DNA of 64,000 bases from Candidatus Binataceae bacterium (GCA_035508495.1 DATJMX010000021.1:91316-155315), one strand, 5' to 3'. Shown: positions 10,388 through 19,130, numbered from the stretch's first letter. The notes: a model not told the origin generated them from the letters alone. Numbers and translations are program-made.

Positions 10388-11275
10388 ATGGCAGCACGAC
10401 CGATCGCTACTGGCTCTATCTCATTCGGGTTGGTCTCCATCCCGGTCAAGCTGTTCACCGCCACCCGTTCAAAGTCAGTCAGCTTCAAACTGCTCCATGG
10501 CAAAGATCAAAGCCGGATCCAGCAGAAAATCTACTGCCCGGTGGACGACGCGATAGTCGATCGCAGCGAGCTGGTGCGAGGATACGAAATAGAGAAGAAC
10601 ACATTCGTCACTTTTACCGACGAAGAGCTAAAGGCGCTCGAAGCGAAAGACGATCACATGATCGATATCAGCGAGTTTGTGCCGCTGGCGCAGGTCGATC
10701 CTATCTATTTCGAAAATTCCTACCATCTTGGATGCGAACCCCAGTCGGCGCGTGCGTATCGATTACTCACTGCCGCGATGGACGAGATGCAAGTCGTCGC
10801 GCTCGCGCGCTATACGATGCGCAACAAGGAATACTCGGTAATTGTCCGTCCCTATGAGCAGGGCCTGATGCTGCATACCATGTACTACAGCGATGAAGTG
10901 GTATCGGCATCGGACGTCGATCGCGGCAAGGATACCAAGATCGGGGCCCAGGAACTGAATCTCGCCAAGCGATTGATCAAGGATCTCGAGCAGGACCAAT
11001 TTGATCCGACCAAGTTTCACGATAACTATCGCGAACGAGTAGTCGCCGCGGCGCAGGAAAAGGCCGAGGGACACGAAGTCGCGACCGCGGCGCCCGAACC
11101 GCGCAAAGCTAAGGTTATCGACCTTTACGATGCGCTCAAGGCGTCGCTCGAAAAGCGCGGCGTCGCGATGGCTGGTCAGCAGGACGAAGCGGGCGAGGAG
11201 CGCGAAACGGCTCATGCGTCAAAACGCCGGGCGCGGCCCGCGCGCGCAGCCTCGTCGGGTTCACGGCGAAAATAA
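10388..11275 (+). CDS. ku: Non-homologous end-joining protein Ku
   Basis: 295 residues, close to the usual bacterial Ku length. It begins MAARPIATGSISFGLVSIPV, typical of bacterial Ku, and continues through the DNA-ring core (GYEIEKNTFVTFTDEEL, FENSYHLG, YTMRNKEYSVIVRPYEQGLMLHT in part). A basic Arg/Ala/Ser-rich tail ends the protein. Ku binds double-strand ends and recruits LigD; no ligD is in the window. Start chosen at ATG 10388 with GAGGAG about 10 bases upstream; an in-frame upstream GTG-like extension is not conserved. Confidence 0.95.
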   Translation: MAARPIATGSISFGLVSIPVKLFTATRSKSVSFKLLHGKDQSRIQQKIYCPVDDAIVDRSELVRGYEIEKNTFVTFTDEELKALEAKDDHMIDISEFVPLAQVDPIYFENSYHLGCEPQSARAYRLLTAAMDEMQVVALARYTMRNKEYSVIVRPYEQGLMLHTMYYSDEVVSASDVDRGKDTKIGAQELNLAKRLIKDLEQDQFDPTKFHDNYRERVVAAAQEKAEGHEVATAAPEPRKAKVIDLYDALKASLEKRGVAMAGQQDEAGEERETAHASKRRARPARAASSGSRRK

Positions 11276-11446
11276 CGCCGATTCGCGTCTTCATCGGCGC
11301 GCCGATCTCCTGAAGCTTGTAAAAAATTCCCGCAAGCTGACGGAAAATCCTTTAGAAACACGCGGTTAATGCGATGGCCCCGCCATTGCTCACTCTCTCC
11401 CCAGAGCGAGGGCGCGAGAGCCGCTCGCCTTTTAGAGGAGACACAA

Positions 11447-11641
11447 ATGAACAGTGATCAGCTTAAGGGAAAACTGAAGCAGCTCGGCGGCGAGATCAAG
11501 AAGAAGTGGGGCCAGATTACCGACGACGATCTCACCCAGGCCTCGGGCAATCTCGACATTCTGGTCGGCAAGATCCAGGAGCGCTCGGGAGAACGCCGCG
11601 AAGCGATCCAGCATTGGTTCAAGTCACAGGGTTTGGACTGA
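11447..11641 (+). CDS. CsbD-family stress protein
   Basis: 64 residues with the typical CsbD layout: NSDQLKGKLKQLGGEIKKKWG at the start, then LTQASGNLDILVGKIQERSG. The ATG has AGAGGAG seven bases upstream. CsbD proteins are small, hydrophilic and induced by general or envelope stress in other bacteria; the molecular role is not settled. It lies between ku and a BON-domain gene, giving a small stress-linked group. Confidence 0.9.
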   Translation: MNSDQLKGKLKQLGGEIKKKWGQITDDDLTQASGNLDILVGKIQERSGERREAIQHWFKSQGLD

Positions 11642-11731
11642 CTTCCTTTGCCTGGTTTAGTCCAGTTTCGGTTTTTCGGTCGAGGTATTTAAATACTCAG
11701 TGTACTAGCTATCCCTAAGGAGGTACACAAA

Positions 11732-12142
11732 ATGAACTTTCGCAAAGCTGGTTTAGTAGTCCCGATGTTTGCCTTTGCGCTCGCGGCGGCGCCGCTGGCC
11801 TTCGCGCAGAGTGATAATCCCAACCCGCCGTCGGCGAGCGCCGACATGAACGCAGCGGGTCATTCTTCGGAGAATGCCGTATCGGAGGCCTATCACGGCA
11901 CGAAGCGGGCCGTGAAGGATACCGCCATCACCGCGAAGGTGAAGACGGCCCTTCACGAGGACAAGGACATCAGCGGCGCTGATATCCACGTCGATACCGT
12001 TGCCGGGGTTGTCACGCTGAGCGGCAGCGCGCCGTCGGCAGAGATGTCGCAGCGCGCCGAAGAACTCGCCCAGCAGACCAAGGGCGTCCGCAGCGTGAAG
12101 AACGTAATCACGATCGGCGCTCAGCAGAATTCGATGAAGTAA
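11732..12142 (+). CDS. Periplasmic BON-domain protein
   Basis: 136 residues. A signal peptide (residues 1-25, cleavage after AFA) leads to a low-complexity Asn/Pro/Ser linker and a single BON domain from about residue 63: DTAITAKVKTALHEDKDI, then a TVAGVVTLSG strand and GVRSVKNVI. BON domains are thought to bind phospholipid membranes, as in OsmY. An AAGGAGGT ribosome site sits nine bases before the ATG. It follows CsbD, another osmotic/envelope stress type gene. Confidence 0.9.
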   Translation: MNFRKAGLVVPMFAFALAAAPLAFAQSDNPNPPSASADMNAAGHSSENAVSEAYHGTKRAVKDTAITAKVKTALHEDKDISGADIHVDTVAGVVTLSGSAPSAEMSQRAEELAQQTKGVRSVKNVITIGAQQNSMK

Positions 12143-12181
12143 CGGTCGTCAACCGCGCTCGGCGATAGCCCGGCGCCTTCT

Positions 12182-12237
12182 GCAACCCGGCGCGCGCTGC
12201 GACGATTCCTCCCGTCTCCAGCATCGCGCCGGGTTGC
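12182..12237 (+). terminator. Hairpin after the BON gene
   Basis: A perfect 13-base inverted repeat (GCAACCCGGCGCG at 12182-12194 and its complement at 12225-12237) is separated by a 30-base loop, followed by CTCTTCCTT. The long loop and weak T tract make it a possible rather than certain terminator. Confidence 0.5.
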
Positions 12238-12307
12238 CTCTTCCTTATCGACATTCTGCGCGCATGCTCAGTTGACCTGAGCGGCGGACCGGTTACGATC
12301 CTGCCTC

Positions 12308-12892
12308 ATGGCAATCAAGCGAGTCTGCGTATATTGCGCGTCCAGTCGGCAATGTGACCCGATTTATCATGAGGCCGCGCGGCGCTTAGGCCGCGAGCTG
12401 GCGCGTCGTCAGGTTACCTGTGTTTATGGCGGTGGCAGCAATGGCTCGATGGGGCATCTGGCTGACGCGGCGCTGGCGGAGGGTGGGCGCGTGATCGGCG
12501 TGCTGCCGCGCTTCATGTACGACGTCGAGTGGGGCCATCACGGGCTCAGCGAACTGCTCCTCGTCGAGGACATGCACGAACGCAAACGCCTGATGATAAG
12601 CGAGGTCGATGCGGTGGTCGCGCTGCCGGGCGGATGCGGCACGCTCGAAGAGCTGTTCGAGGCGATGGCGTGGAAGCGGCTCGGACTTTACGGCGGCCCG
12701 ATCGTGATGGTGAACACGGGCGGCTTCTACGACAAATGCGAAGAGTTACTGAGAAGCTGCATCGATCGCCGCTTCATGGACGAGCGTCACGGCAGGATGT
12801 ACTCGATCGTTGAAGAGCCAGAGCAAGTTTTCGCCGCAATCGAATCCGCACCGCCGTGGCCGCTGACCAATCGCAGCTTCGCCGCGCTGTGA
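12308..12892 (+). CDS. LOG-family (TIGR00730) nucleoside 5'-monophosphate phosphoribohydrolase
   Basis: 194 residues. It has a Rossmann-like VCVYCASSR start, GGGSNGSMG, and the family signature PGGCGTLEELFEA near residue 108, where the Glu and Arg residues are catalytic. LOG enzymes release the base from AMP or cytokinin nucleotide monophosphates; in bacteria the usual substrate is thought to be AMP or modified nucleotides. It is monocistronic and converges on the Trp/His repeat gene across a shared terminator. Confidence 0.9.
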   Translation: MAIKRVCVYCASSRQCDPIYHEAARRLGRELARRQVTCVYGGGSNGSMGHLADAALAEGGRVIGVLPRFMYDVEWGHHGLSELLLVEDMHERKRLMISEVDAVVALPGGCGTLEELFEAMAWKRLGLYGGPIVMVNTGGFYDKCEELLRSCIDRRFMDERHGRMYSIVEEPEQVFAAIESAPPWPLTNRSFAAL

Positions 12893-12974
12893 TTAGTCAT
12901 CGCGATAATCTCAAAATACCCTCAGCCGGCGCCGCTATGCGGTCCCGATCTCGAGGGATTTCCAGCTCGAAAAG

Positions 12975-13009
12975 AAAAGCGGAGCGGAATCATCCCGCTC
13001 CGCTTTTTT
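12975..13009. terminator. Bidirectional terminator between the LOG gene and the repeat-protein gene
   Basis: AAAAGCGGAGCGG and CCGCTCCGCTTTTTT pair as a 13-base stem with a 7-base loop. A runs lead in and T runs lead out, so it can stop transcription from both converging genes. Confidence 0.92.
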
Positions 13010-13011
13010 GA

Positions 13012-14499
13012 TTAGCGATGTTTCTCGTTGCCGCCACCGCCGCCGTGGGGTGGCGCTCCGCCGCCGCCATGCATCTGCGGGGCCGCGGCGCGCATCGGCG
13101 GCGCGCTATGCGCCGTGGGGAAGTTATAGGCGCGCAGTTGCGTGGTATGCATCCGCTCGAGGGCTGCCGACTGGGCCTGGTTCTGGCGTTGTAGCTCGGC
13201 GCGCTGCGCATTCCAGTTGGGTTGCCGCCGCTGCTGCTCGACCATCGCCTGCTGCTGACGTTCGCGCTGCTGCTGAGCCGCCTGCTGTTGATGTTCGGCC
13301 TGCATCTGCTGGTTGCGCTCGGCCTGTTGCGCCTGACGCTGCATCTCCTGTGACTGCTCGCGCTGCTGCGTCTGCATCTGCTGGTTGCGCTGCTCGTTCA
13401 TCGCCTGTTCGTTGCGGGCGTTGGCCGCGCCTGCGGACGCACCGTACTTGCGCTGATTCTGTTCGTACTCGTGCTGCTGCTGATCGAACAAATTCATGCG
13501 CGCTGCCTGCTGACGCTGCAGCGTCTGATCCTGGCGTCCGAAGGTTTGTGGCAGGGTAGTGCGCAGACCCTTTACCCACTCCGGATGCTTCTGCTGGACA
13601 TACTGTGGATCCTTGACCGCCCAGTAGTGAACATCGCGCCATTTGTGATTCGAATCGAAGGCGCCTTGCCATTGTGGATAATGCTGCTGCGCCCAGGTCG
13701 GATTCTTATCCATCCACCACGAGTCGGTATGCCACACGTGATGATCGTCGAAAGCGCCCTGCCAATCCGGATGATATTGGCGCGCCCAGTTGGGATCGTT
13801 CGCCCACCACCACTCAGCCGGCCGCCAATAGTGATTATTGTCGAAGTCGCCCCACCAGTCCGGATGATCGAGGTGGCACTGGTCGGGATGGAACTGCCAC
13901 CACCATCCGGCCGGGTACCACATGCCCTGGTACTCAGCTACCCACCAGTCGGGATGCGCCTGGCATTGATCGGGATGGAATCGGCACCACCACGGCGCCG
14001 GATACCATATTCCGTTATAAGCAGAGCCCCACCACTCTGGATGATGCGATAGAACCCAGTCATGCTGCAGCGTCCACCACCATCCGGCGGGATACCACGA
14101 GCCCTGGTACACATCGCCCCACCATTCCGGGTGATGCAGTTGCACCCACGATGGCGAGTAGTCGTACCACGACACCGCGGGATACCACTGGCCCTCATAT
14201 ACATCGCCCCACCATTCCGGATGATGCGCATCGATCCAAGCCTGATGCTGGTTTTGCCACCACCACCAGGCCGGTTGCCAGTGATGAGTTTCGTCGAAAT
14301 CGCCCCACCATTCCGGATGATGAGCGCGCGCCCAGTCCGCGCGATTGTCCCACCACCATCCCGCGTCGTGCCATGCGTGATGCTCATCGTAGTCGCCCCA
14401 CTTGGGCAGGCTGGGCGAATCCCAAAAGGCATGAACCGGCGGCGCATAGAGGAAGCAGAACAGGGGAAGAATCAAAAACAGGCGCCTGATTGAGAACAT
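13012..14499 (-). CDS. Secreted Trp/His-rich tandem-repeat protein with Gln-rich coiled-coil tail
   Basis: 495 residues; I do not recognise the family. A signal peptide (1-24) is followed by nine tandem repeats of 29-32 residues (about 32-305) and a broken tenth. The repeat pattern is P[ED]WWG[DA] then W-x-P-A-x-WWW, a further W and a closing HH. After about residue 318 the protein becomes Gln/Arg/Met-rich with heptad-like spacing to about residue 440, so a coiled coil is likely. It ends in a Gly/His-rich tail (MHGGGGAPPHGG). The very high Trp and His content suggests metal, haem or polysaccharide binding in the periplasm or cell surface, but no function is known. A TATA-like AT region precedes the ATG at 14497-14499. 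Confidence 0.8.
   Translation of the reverse strand: MFSIRRLFLILPLFCFLYAPPVHAFWDSPSLPKWGDYDEHHAWHDAGWWWDNRADWARAHHPEWWGDFDETHHWQPAWWWWQNQHQAWIDAHHPEWWGDVYEGQWYPAVSWYDYSPSWVQLHHPEWWGDVYQGSWYPAGWWWTLQHDWVLSHHPEWWGSAYNGIWYPAPWWCRFHPDQCQAHPDWWVAEYQGMWYPAGWWWQFHPDQCHLDHPDWWGDFDNNHYWRPAEWWWANDPNWARQYHPDWQGAFDDHHVWHTDSWWMDKNPTWAQQHYPQWQGAFDSNHKWRDVHYWAVKDPQYVQQKHPEWVKGLRTTLPQTFGRQDQTLQRQQAARMNLFDQQQHEYEQNQRKYGASAGAANARNEQAMNEQRNQQMQTQQREQSQEMQRQAQQAERNQQMQAEHQQQAAQQQRERQQQAMVEQQRRQPNWNAQRAELQRQNQAQSAALERMHTTQLRAYNFPTAHSAPPMRAAAPQMHGGGGAPPHGGGGGNEKHR
13585..14406 (-). repeat. Nine in-frame tandem repeats of 87-96 bases inside the Trp/His protein
   Basis: Units encode residues 32-61, 62-93, 94-123, 124-153, 154-182, 183-212, 213-243, 244-274 and 275-305. 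Units 2 to 7 share the start PEWW or PDWW; units 8 and 9 have drifted to PDWQG/PQWQG. Units 5 and 6 share a WW..FHPDQC variant with a Cys, and unit 5 also has an extra Cys (WWC). The DNA repeats can be seen as recurring blocks like CCCCACCATTCCGG. This indicates growth by internal duplication. Confidence 0.9.
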
Positions 14500-14688
14500 G
14501 ATCCTATACTCCCGAGGTTGTAAGATGCGGAGTACGCAACTCTCCGTCCCGTATTTGAACTACGGAAATGGATTCTAGTACGTTTCGCGCGGCGAGCGCC
14601 TCACGGTTGGAGGGTGATTTTCGCTTCGCGGTGACGATGCCAATGGGATAGACTTTTAACCCGGTTTTGCAGTCTAAAGGGGGCAGAT

Positions 14689-16221
14689 TTGCACGCGAGC
14701 GTTCTATCGAGCGCGTTAATCGGAGTCGACGCGTTCCAGGTCGAAGTTGAAATCGATATTACCGCCGGAGTCCCGGGCATCAGAATGGTCGGGCTCGCCG
14801 AAGGCGCGGTGCGCGAGGCGCTAGATCGCGTCAAGGCTGCGATCAAGAACTCGGGCCTCGAGTGGCCGAATCGCCGCGTCACGATCAATCTCGCGCCGGC
14901 CGATCTGCGCAAGGAAGGATCGTCGTTCGATCTGCCGCTCGCGCTTGCGATGCTCGCGGCAAATTCGACGCTGCGCAATCGCGAACGGCTGAGCACTTTT
15001 CTCGTGCTTGGTGAGCTGGCGCTCGACGGTCGTATCAAGGGAATCCGCGGTGCGTTGCCAACTGCACTGCTCGCGCGCTCGCGGCATTACTCGGGCGTCG
15101 TGCTGCCACGCGAGAACTCGACTGAGGCCGCGGTCGTCGGCAACGGCATCGCTGTCCTCGGGATCGACAGTCTGCGCGAGGCATTTGAATTCTTTGAAGG
15201 CCTGCGCGAAGTCGCGCCCACGCGATCTGATCTGTCAAATCTCATCGGCAACGGCGCTGCCTATGATGTCGATTTCAGCGAGGTGCGCGGCCAGGAGCAG
15301 GCCAAGCGCGCGCTCGAAGTCGCCGCGGCCGGCGGTCACAACGTCCTCATGATCGGTCCGCCGGGCTCGGGCAAGACGATGCTTGCGAAGCGCATTCCGA
15401 CCATCCTGCCCGCGATGACCTTCGATGAGGCGATCGAATCGACCAAGGTCCACAGCGTGATGGGATTGCTCGACGGACGCGCGATTATCGCGACGCGGCC
15501 GTTTCGCGCGCCGCATCATACGATCTCCGACGCGGGATTGATCGGCGGCGGACCGGTGCCGCGGCCCGGCGAAGTCAGCCTCGCGCATCATGGCGTGCTG
15601 TTCCTCGACGAGCTGCCGGAGTTCCGCAAGAACGTGCTCGAAGTTCTGCGCCAGCCGCTCGAAGACGCACGCATCACGATCTCGCGCGTGATGGGCACGC
15701 TGACCTTTCCCGCATCCGTGATGCTGATCGCAGCGATGAACCCGTGCCCGTGCGGCTTCTACTCCGATCCGCAGCACGAATGCACCTGCTCGCCGCTCAA
15801 CATCCAGCGCTATCGCTCGCGAATCTCGGGCCCGCTCCTGGACCGCATCGACATTCACATCGAAGTGCCGGCGGTGAGATACAAGGAGCTGACGGAGCGC
15901 GCCGCCGGCGAGACCTCGCAGACAATCCGCGCGCGCGTCGATGAAGCCCGCCGCATCCAGCTCGAGCGCTTCCGCGGCAGCGCGTATTTCTGCAACGCGC
16001 AGATGACCGCGCGCGACCTCCGCATTCATTGCCAGGTAGAAAGCGCAGGCGAGCGCCTGCTCGAGCTGGCAATCAACCGCCTCGGTCTAAGCGCCCGCGC
16101 CTACACCAGGATCCTGAAAGTAGCGCGCACCATCGCAGATCTCGACGGCGGCGCCCCAATCCAGGCGCATCACGTAAGCGAAGCGATTCAGTACAGGTCC
16201 CTAGATCGCGCCGCGGTGTGA
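14689..16221 (+). CDS. YifB-family Mg-chelatase-like AAA+ ATPase
   Basis: 510 residues. The TTG start at 14689 has AAGGGGG six bases upstream and gives the expected family N terminus ([15 protein letters not shown]). Domain order: an N-terminal Lon-like fold (about 1-180), then an AAA+ core with Walker [11 protein letters not shown] and Walker [10 protein letters not shown], then a zinc-like CPCG...CTCS pair, and a C-terminal domain. YifB/ComM proteins form hexameric helicase-like rings; ComM promotes branch migration in natural transformation. No competence genes are nearby, so the exact role here is open. Confidence 0.93.
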   Translation: MHASVLSSALIGVDAFQVEVEIDITAGVPGIRMVGLAEGAVREALDRVKAAIKNSGLEWPNRRVTINLAPADLRKEGSSFDLPLALAMLAANSTLRNRERLSTFLVLGELALDGRIKGIRGALPTALLARSRHYSGVVLPRENSTEAAVVGNGIAVLGIDSLREAFEFFEGLREVAPTRSDLSNLIGNGAAYDVDFSEVRGQEQAKRALEVAAAGGHNVLMIGPPGSGKTMLAKRIPTILPAMTFDEAIESTKVHSVMGLLDGRAIIATRPFRAPHHTISDAGLIGGGPVPRPGEVSLAHHGVLFLDELPEFRKNVLEVLRQPLEDARITISRVMGTLTFPASVMLIAAMNPCPCGFYSDPQHECTCSPLNIQRYRSRISGPLLDRIDIHIEVPAVRYKELTERAAGETSQTIRARVDEARRIQLERFRGSAYFCNAQMTARDLRIHCQVESAGERLLELAINRLGLSARAYTRILKVARTIADLDGGAPIQAHHVSEAIQYRSLDRAAV

Positions 16222-16400
16222 GTATGAGAAAAAAGAAATCGGTGGCACGAACCTGCGACTCGCGAATCTCAACAGCGGTCAGGGACGCCCACCGCACTGT
16301 ATCTTCTTACGGAACTCAGAAAACTTTATTTGCTGGCTTGGAATTCTCCAGCAGACTTTCGTACTTCGATTGCTGCCTCTATTTCAGAAAAAAAACATCC

Positions 16401-16433
16401 AGTGGGGCGGGCGTCCCTGCCCGCCGTTAAGAC
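16401..16433. repeat. Intergenic repeat, copy B (pairs with 1127-1158)
   Basis: Same GC-rich block as at 1127, here with CCCGCCGTTAAGACG at its end, after a run of eight A. It lies between the yifB-like gene and the HxlR gene. The two copies are 15 kb apart in the same orientation, suggesting a dispersed genomic repeat. Confidence 0.6.
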
Positions 16434-16464
16434 GCGCGCACTGCGATGCGCGCCTCGATTCTGT

Positions 16465-16782
16465 TCACCGCCGCGACCAGCGCTTCGCCCATTCGTCCAG
16501 TGGCGCGAGCGCGGCGAGCAGGCGCTTGCCTTCCGGAGTTAGCCGATAGCCGCCGCGTTCGTGCTCCACGATGCGCGTCTCGCGCAGCTCGTTGATGCGC
16601 TGATTGAGCACGCTCGGCGACATCGCGTCGCATCGCTCCTTCAGCTCGGCAAAGGTCAGCGGCCCACGGCGCAATTCCCACAGAATCCTGAGCGCCCAGC
16701 GCCGTCCCAGCAGGTCGAGCAGCGCCATGATCGGCCGACCCGTTCGCGAGCCGCGCACTGGATGTCCCGGCTTCGGAATCAT
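16465..16782 (-). CDS. HxlR-family transcriptional regulator
   Basis: 105 residues, the usual size of an HxlR protein, with the family core ALLDLLGRRWALRILWELRRGP, the recognition helix region SPSVLNQRINELRE and a wing at GGYRLTPEGK. The ATG is at 16780-16782; a much longer frame upstream runs through unrelated sequence. HxlR proteins are dimeric regulators, often responding to reactive aldehydes or redox stress. It is divergent from a carboxymuconolactone-decarboxylase-like gene, with two inverted repeats between them that are likely its binding sites. Confidence 0.9.
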   Translation of the reverse strand: MIPKPGHPVRGSRTGRPIMALLDLLGRRWALRILWELRRGPLTFAELKERCDAMSPSVLNQRINELRETRIVEHERGGYRLTPEGKRLLAALAPLDEWAKRWSRR

Positions 16783-16794
16783 GACGCATCTTGT

Positions 16795-16840
16795 ACTACG
16801 AATTTCGTAGTGATAGCAATGTACTACTGAAATCGTAGTA
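16795..16840. promoter_or_regulatory. Two inverted repeats, likely HxlR operators
   Basis: ACTACGAATTTCGTAGT (16795-16811) and TACTACTGAAATCGTAGTA (16822-16840) both have ACTAC..GTAGT arms with near-identical spacing. They lie in the 71-base divergent spacer between the HxlR regulator and the CMD-fold gene. Autoregulation plus control of the divergent gene is the expected arrangement. Confidence 0.75.
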
Positions 16841-16853
16841 TGGAGATTCAGCC

Positions 16854-17426
16854 ATGTCTCAAGAAAATCGCACTCGACCCAGGATCGCACCGCTCGAAGC
16901 GCCTTTTGCTCCCGCTGTGGCCGCCGAACTCGCGCGCTGGCAGCCGCCGGGCAAGGATCCGATCGCGCTCTTCCGCACGCTGACGCGCCATCTGCCGCTC
17001 GCAGGCGCGATGTACCCGCTCGGCCACTATTTTCTCGGCACCGAGTCCTCTCTTGCGATTCGCGAGCGCGAGATCGTGATCGATCGCGTATGCGCGCGAT
17101 GCCGCTGCGAATATGAATGGGGCGTACACGCCCGCGTCTTCGGCCGCGCGGCAGGCTTCGACGACGCACAGTTGAAGGCCATAGTCCTTGGCGGCCCTGA
17201 CGCGGAATGCTGGTCGGAATCGGATCGCCTGTTGATAAGAATGGTAGATGAACTCCACGAAACCGCAACAATCGGCGACGATTTGTGGACGCAACTCGCT
17301 GAATGCTGGAGCGAAGAACAACTGCTCGAGATGCTCGCGTTGGCGGGCCAGTATCATTCGATAAGTTATCTCGCCAATTCACTGCGAGTACCGTTGGAGG
17401 CATGGGCGCCTCGGTTTCCGCGCTGA
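16854..17426 (+). CDS. Carboxymuconolactone-decarboxylase/AhpD-fold protein
   Basis: 190 residues. The AhpD-like redox motif is present as C80-A-R-C83 (with an extra C85) followed by EYEWGVH (H92), matching the CxxC...H active site of peroxidase-linked CMD proteins. The rest is helical, ending with LANSLRVPLEAWAPRFP. Such proteins can reduce peroxides or act as decarboxylase; which one cannot be told. The divergent HxlR gene and the shared operators point to stress-induced expression. Start is ATG 16854 with GGAG about 8 bases upstream (TGGAGATTCAGCC). Confidence 0.88.
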   Translation: MSQENRTRPRIAPLEAPFAPAVAAELARWQPPGKDPIALFRTLTRHLPLAGAMYPLGHYFLGTESSLAIREREIVIDRVCARCRCEYEWGVHARVFGRAAGFDDAQLKAIVLGGPDAECWSESDRLLIRMVDELHETATIGDDLWTQLAECWSEEQLLEMLALAGQYHSISYLANSLRVPLEAWAPRFPR

Positions 17427-17555
17427 AAACGGATCGGCAAAGATCAGCTTGCGGGCGCTCTTGACCTCTTCTCAGTATTGGCGTAACTGATTCCGCAGAT
17501 AAGCCTGAATAATGCCTGAATGCCCCGAAGGCCTTGGCCTTCAAGGAGAACAGAT

Positions 17556-17657
17556 ATGGGCAGCATGGCGAAGATGGCTGTGTTCGTGGTCCTTGGCTCC
17601 GCTATCACCGTCGGAGCGCTGATGCTTGCGAGCTACCTCTCCGGAACAGCAGGATAG
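17556..17657 (+). CDS. 33-residue single-span membrane peptide
   Basis: ATG at 17556 to TAG at 17657. The peptide reads MGSMAKMAVFVVLGSAIT then VGALMLASYLSGTAG: a short polar start, one hydrophobic span (about residues 6-28) and no other domain. A strong AAGGAG ribosome site is seven bases upstream. A perfect hairpin (GAAGGCC/GGCCTTC, 17527-17542) abuts that site and may affect translation or end the previous transcript. The function is unknown. Small membrane peptides of this kind often modify larger transporters or enzymes. Confidence 0.6.
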   Translation: MGSMAKMAVFVVLGSAITVGALMLASYLSGTAG

Positions 17658-17815
17658 ACCTCGACTTCCTCCGCCCTCGTAGCGACGCGGGTGGGATAGC
17701 TCGACTGAAAATTTCGGCCTCGATGGCCGCGGGGATGATTCTGCGCGCCTGACGGTCTATTCTCATCGCTTACGCGGCGGCGTATCAGCGCCGCCGCAGT
17801 CGAGGAGTATTGACC

Positions 17816-18259
17816 GTGGCGGATTCGGGTAAGCTCTCGCCCCTGACCGAACTGAACCGCATCATCCGCGAAGGACGGATTGCAGATTATCAGTCGCCGA
17901 ACCTGACGCTGGGGATGCGCCCGCTCAGCTTCGAGGCCGGCGCCTCGCGATGGGAATGGCCGCAGCAGGCGCCGAGCGCGCTGAATCCCTTCGGCACGAT
18001 TCACGGCGGTCATCTCGCGATCTTTATCGACGAACTGCTCTCGACCGCGATCGGCTCGATCCTCGAGGCGGAGGAGTACGCCGTCACCGCCGAGATGAAG
18101 ATTACCTTCCTGCGCGTGCTCCGCGCCGGACCCCTCGAAGGCTCGGCGCGAGTGCTGCGGCGCGCGCGCCAGCTCGCTTTCCTCGAGGCCGTCGTCCATC
18201 CACCGGGAGAGCAGGCCGCTGTCATGGCCAGCTCGACGTGGGCGATCACACGCGTCTAG
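17816..18259 (+). CDS. PaaI-type hot-dog thioesterase
   Basis: About 147 residues. The GTG at 17816 has GAGGAG eight bases before it; a TTG six bases upstream is too near. The fold is shown by NPFGTIHGGHLAIFIDE, the hot-dog thioesterase active-site stretch with the conserved HGG, followed by beta strands AVTAEMKITFLRVL. The family hydrolyses acyl-CoA thioesters, sometimes aryl-CoA. It ends 17 bases before the sigma factor gene and may be transcribed with it. Confidence 0.85.
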   Translation: MADSGKLSPLTELNRIIREGRIADYQSPNLTLGMRPLSFEAGASRWEWPQQAPSALNPFGTIHGGHLAIFIDELLSTAIGSILEAEEYAVTAEMKITFLRVLRAGPLEGSARVLRRARQLAFLEAVVHPPGEQAAVMASSTWAITRV

Positions 18260-18275
18260 TTCAGTTCGCGCGTCC

Positions 18276-19130
18276 GTGAGCGACGAAGCAAAAGCGTTTC
18301 GCATCGCGCACGCTCGCGCACTAGCGAGGCTCGCCCGGCGCGGCGGCGCATCGCGATGGAACGTCGATCAGGATGCGATCGCCGGCGCCGTCGAGCGCGG
18401 CATCCGCTCTGCGGCGGTCGCGCCCGACGCCGTTTCATCGTTTATCGATTCGCTGCGCGCCGATGAGTTGATGCTCGCGATCGCCTGCCGCGCGGGTAAC
18501 GATGCCGCGTGGGCATATCTGATCGAAAACCATCGTCCGCGCCTGTACGCCGCCGCACGGGCGATCGCCGGCGACGATTCGCGCGGGCGCGAGCTTGCAG
18601 ATTCGGCCTGGGCTGAGCTCTACGGCCTCGATGTGCGCGAGGGCCGGCGCCGCTCGCTGCTCGACTACTTTCACGGGCGCAGCTCGATCCTGACCTGGAT
18701 GCGCGCGGTACTGGCGCAGCGCTACGTCGACATGCTGCGCGAATCGGCACGTAACGATCCGCTCGACGCGGCGCCTGAGCAATCCGCGCCCGCTGGCGAT
18801 CCCCATGATCCCGATCGCGCGCGGTACGTGAAGATGCTTGGCGAGGCGCTCGACGCGGCCATCGCGGCGATTGATCCGCGCGATCGGATGCGGCTGGCCT
18901 ACTACTATCGCCACAACCTGTCGCTCAAGGAGATCGGACGGCTCACCGGCGAGCATGAATCGAGCGTTTCGCGTAAACTCACGCGCATCCGCGACGACCT
19001 GAAACGCGCGGTCGAGCGCTCGCTAGGCGAGTTGGGCGGTCTCAGCCATGAGCAAATCGCCCTGTGTTATGATTATGCGATGGGCGACCTGCCGCTCGAC
19101 CTCGCGCGGCTGCTCCCGGAGGCTAAATGA
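18276..19130 (+). CDS. Sigma-70 family RNA polymerase sigma factor (ECF-like)
   Basis: 284 residues with a GTG start. Region 2 begins at about residue 70 (AIACRAGNDAAWAYLIENHRPRL) and includes the SILTWMRAVLAQRYVDMLR segment. Region 4 lies about residues 195-245, including an HTH with LSLKEIGRLTGEHESSVSRK. This is a non-canonical, long ECF type with about 70 extra N-terminal residues. The next gene starts 52 bases on and carries an anti-sigma zinc motif, so they form a signalling pair. Confidence 0.85.
   Translation: MSDEAKAFRIAHARALARLARRGGASRWNVDQDAIAGAVERGIRSAAVAPDAVSSFIDSLRADELMLAIACRAGNDAAWAYLIENHRPRLYAAARAIAGDDSRGRELADSAWAELYGLDVREGRRRSLLDYFHGRSSILTWMRAVLAQRYVDMLRESARNDPLDAAPEQSAPAGDPHDPDRARYVKMLGEALDAAIAAIDPRDRMRLAYYYRHNLSLKEIGRLTGEHESSVSRKLTRIRDDLKRAVERSLGELGGLSHEQIALCYDYAMGDLPLDLARLLPEAK

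Noticed and set aside
13585..14406. Considered as a CRISPR or direct-repeat array
   Set aside because: Repeats are 87-96 bases, in frame and encode protein units, with no spacers.
16465..17544. 359-codon frame ending in the HxlR gene
   Set aside because: The HxlR domain occupies only the last 105 codons. Codons before it run through the divergent CMD gene's antisense and carry no domain.
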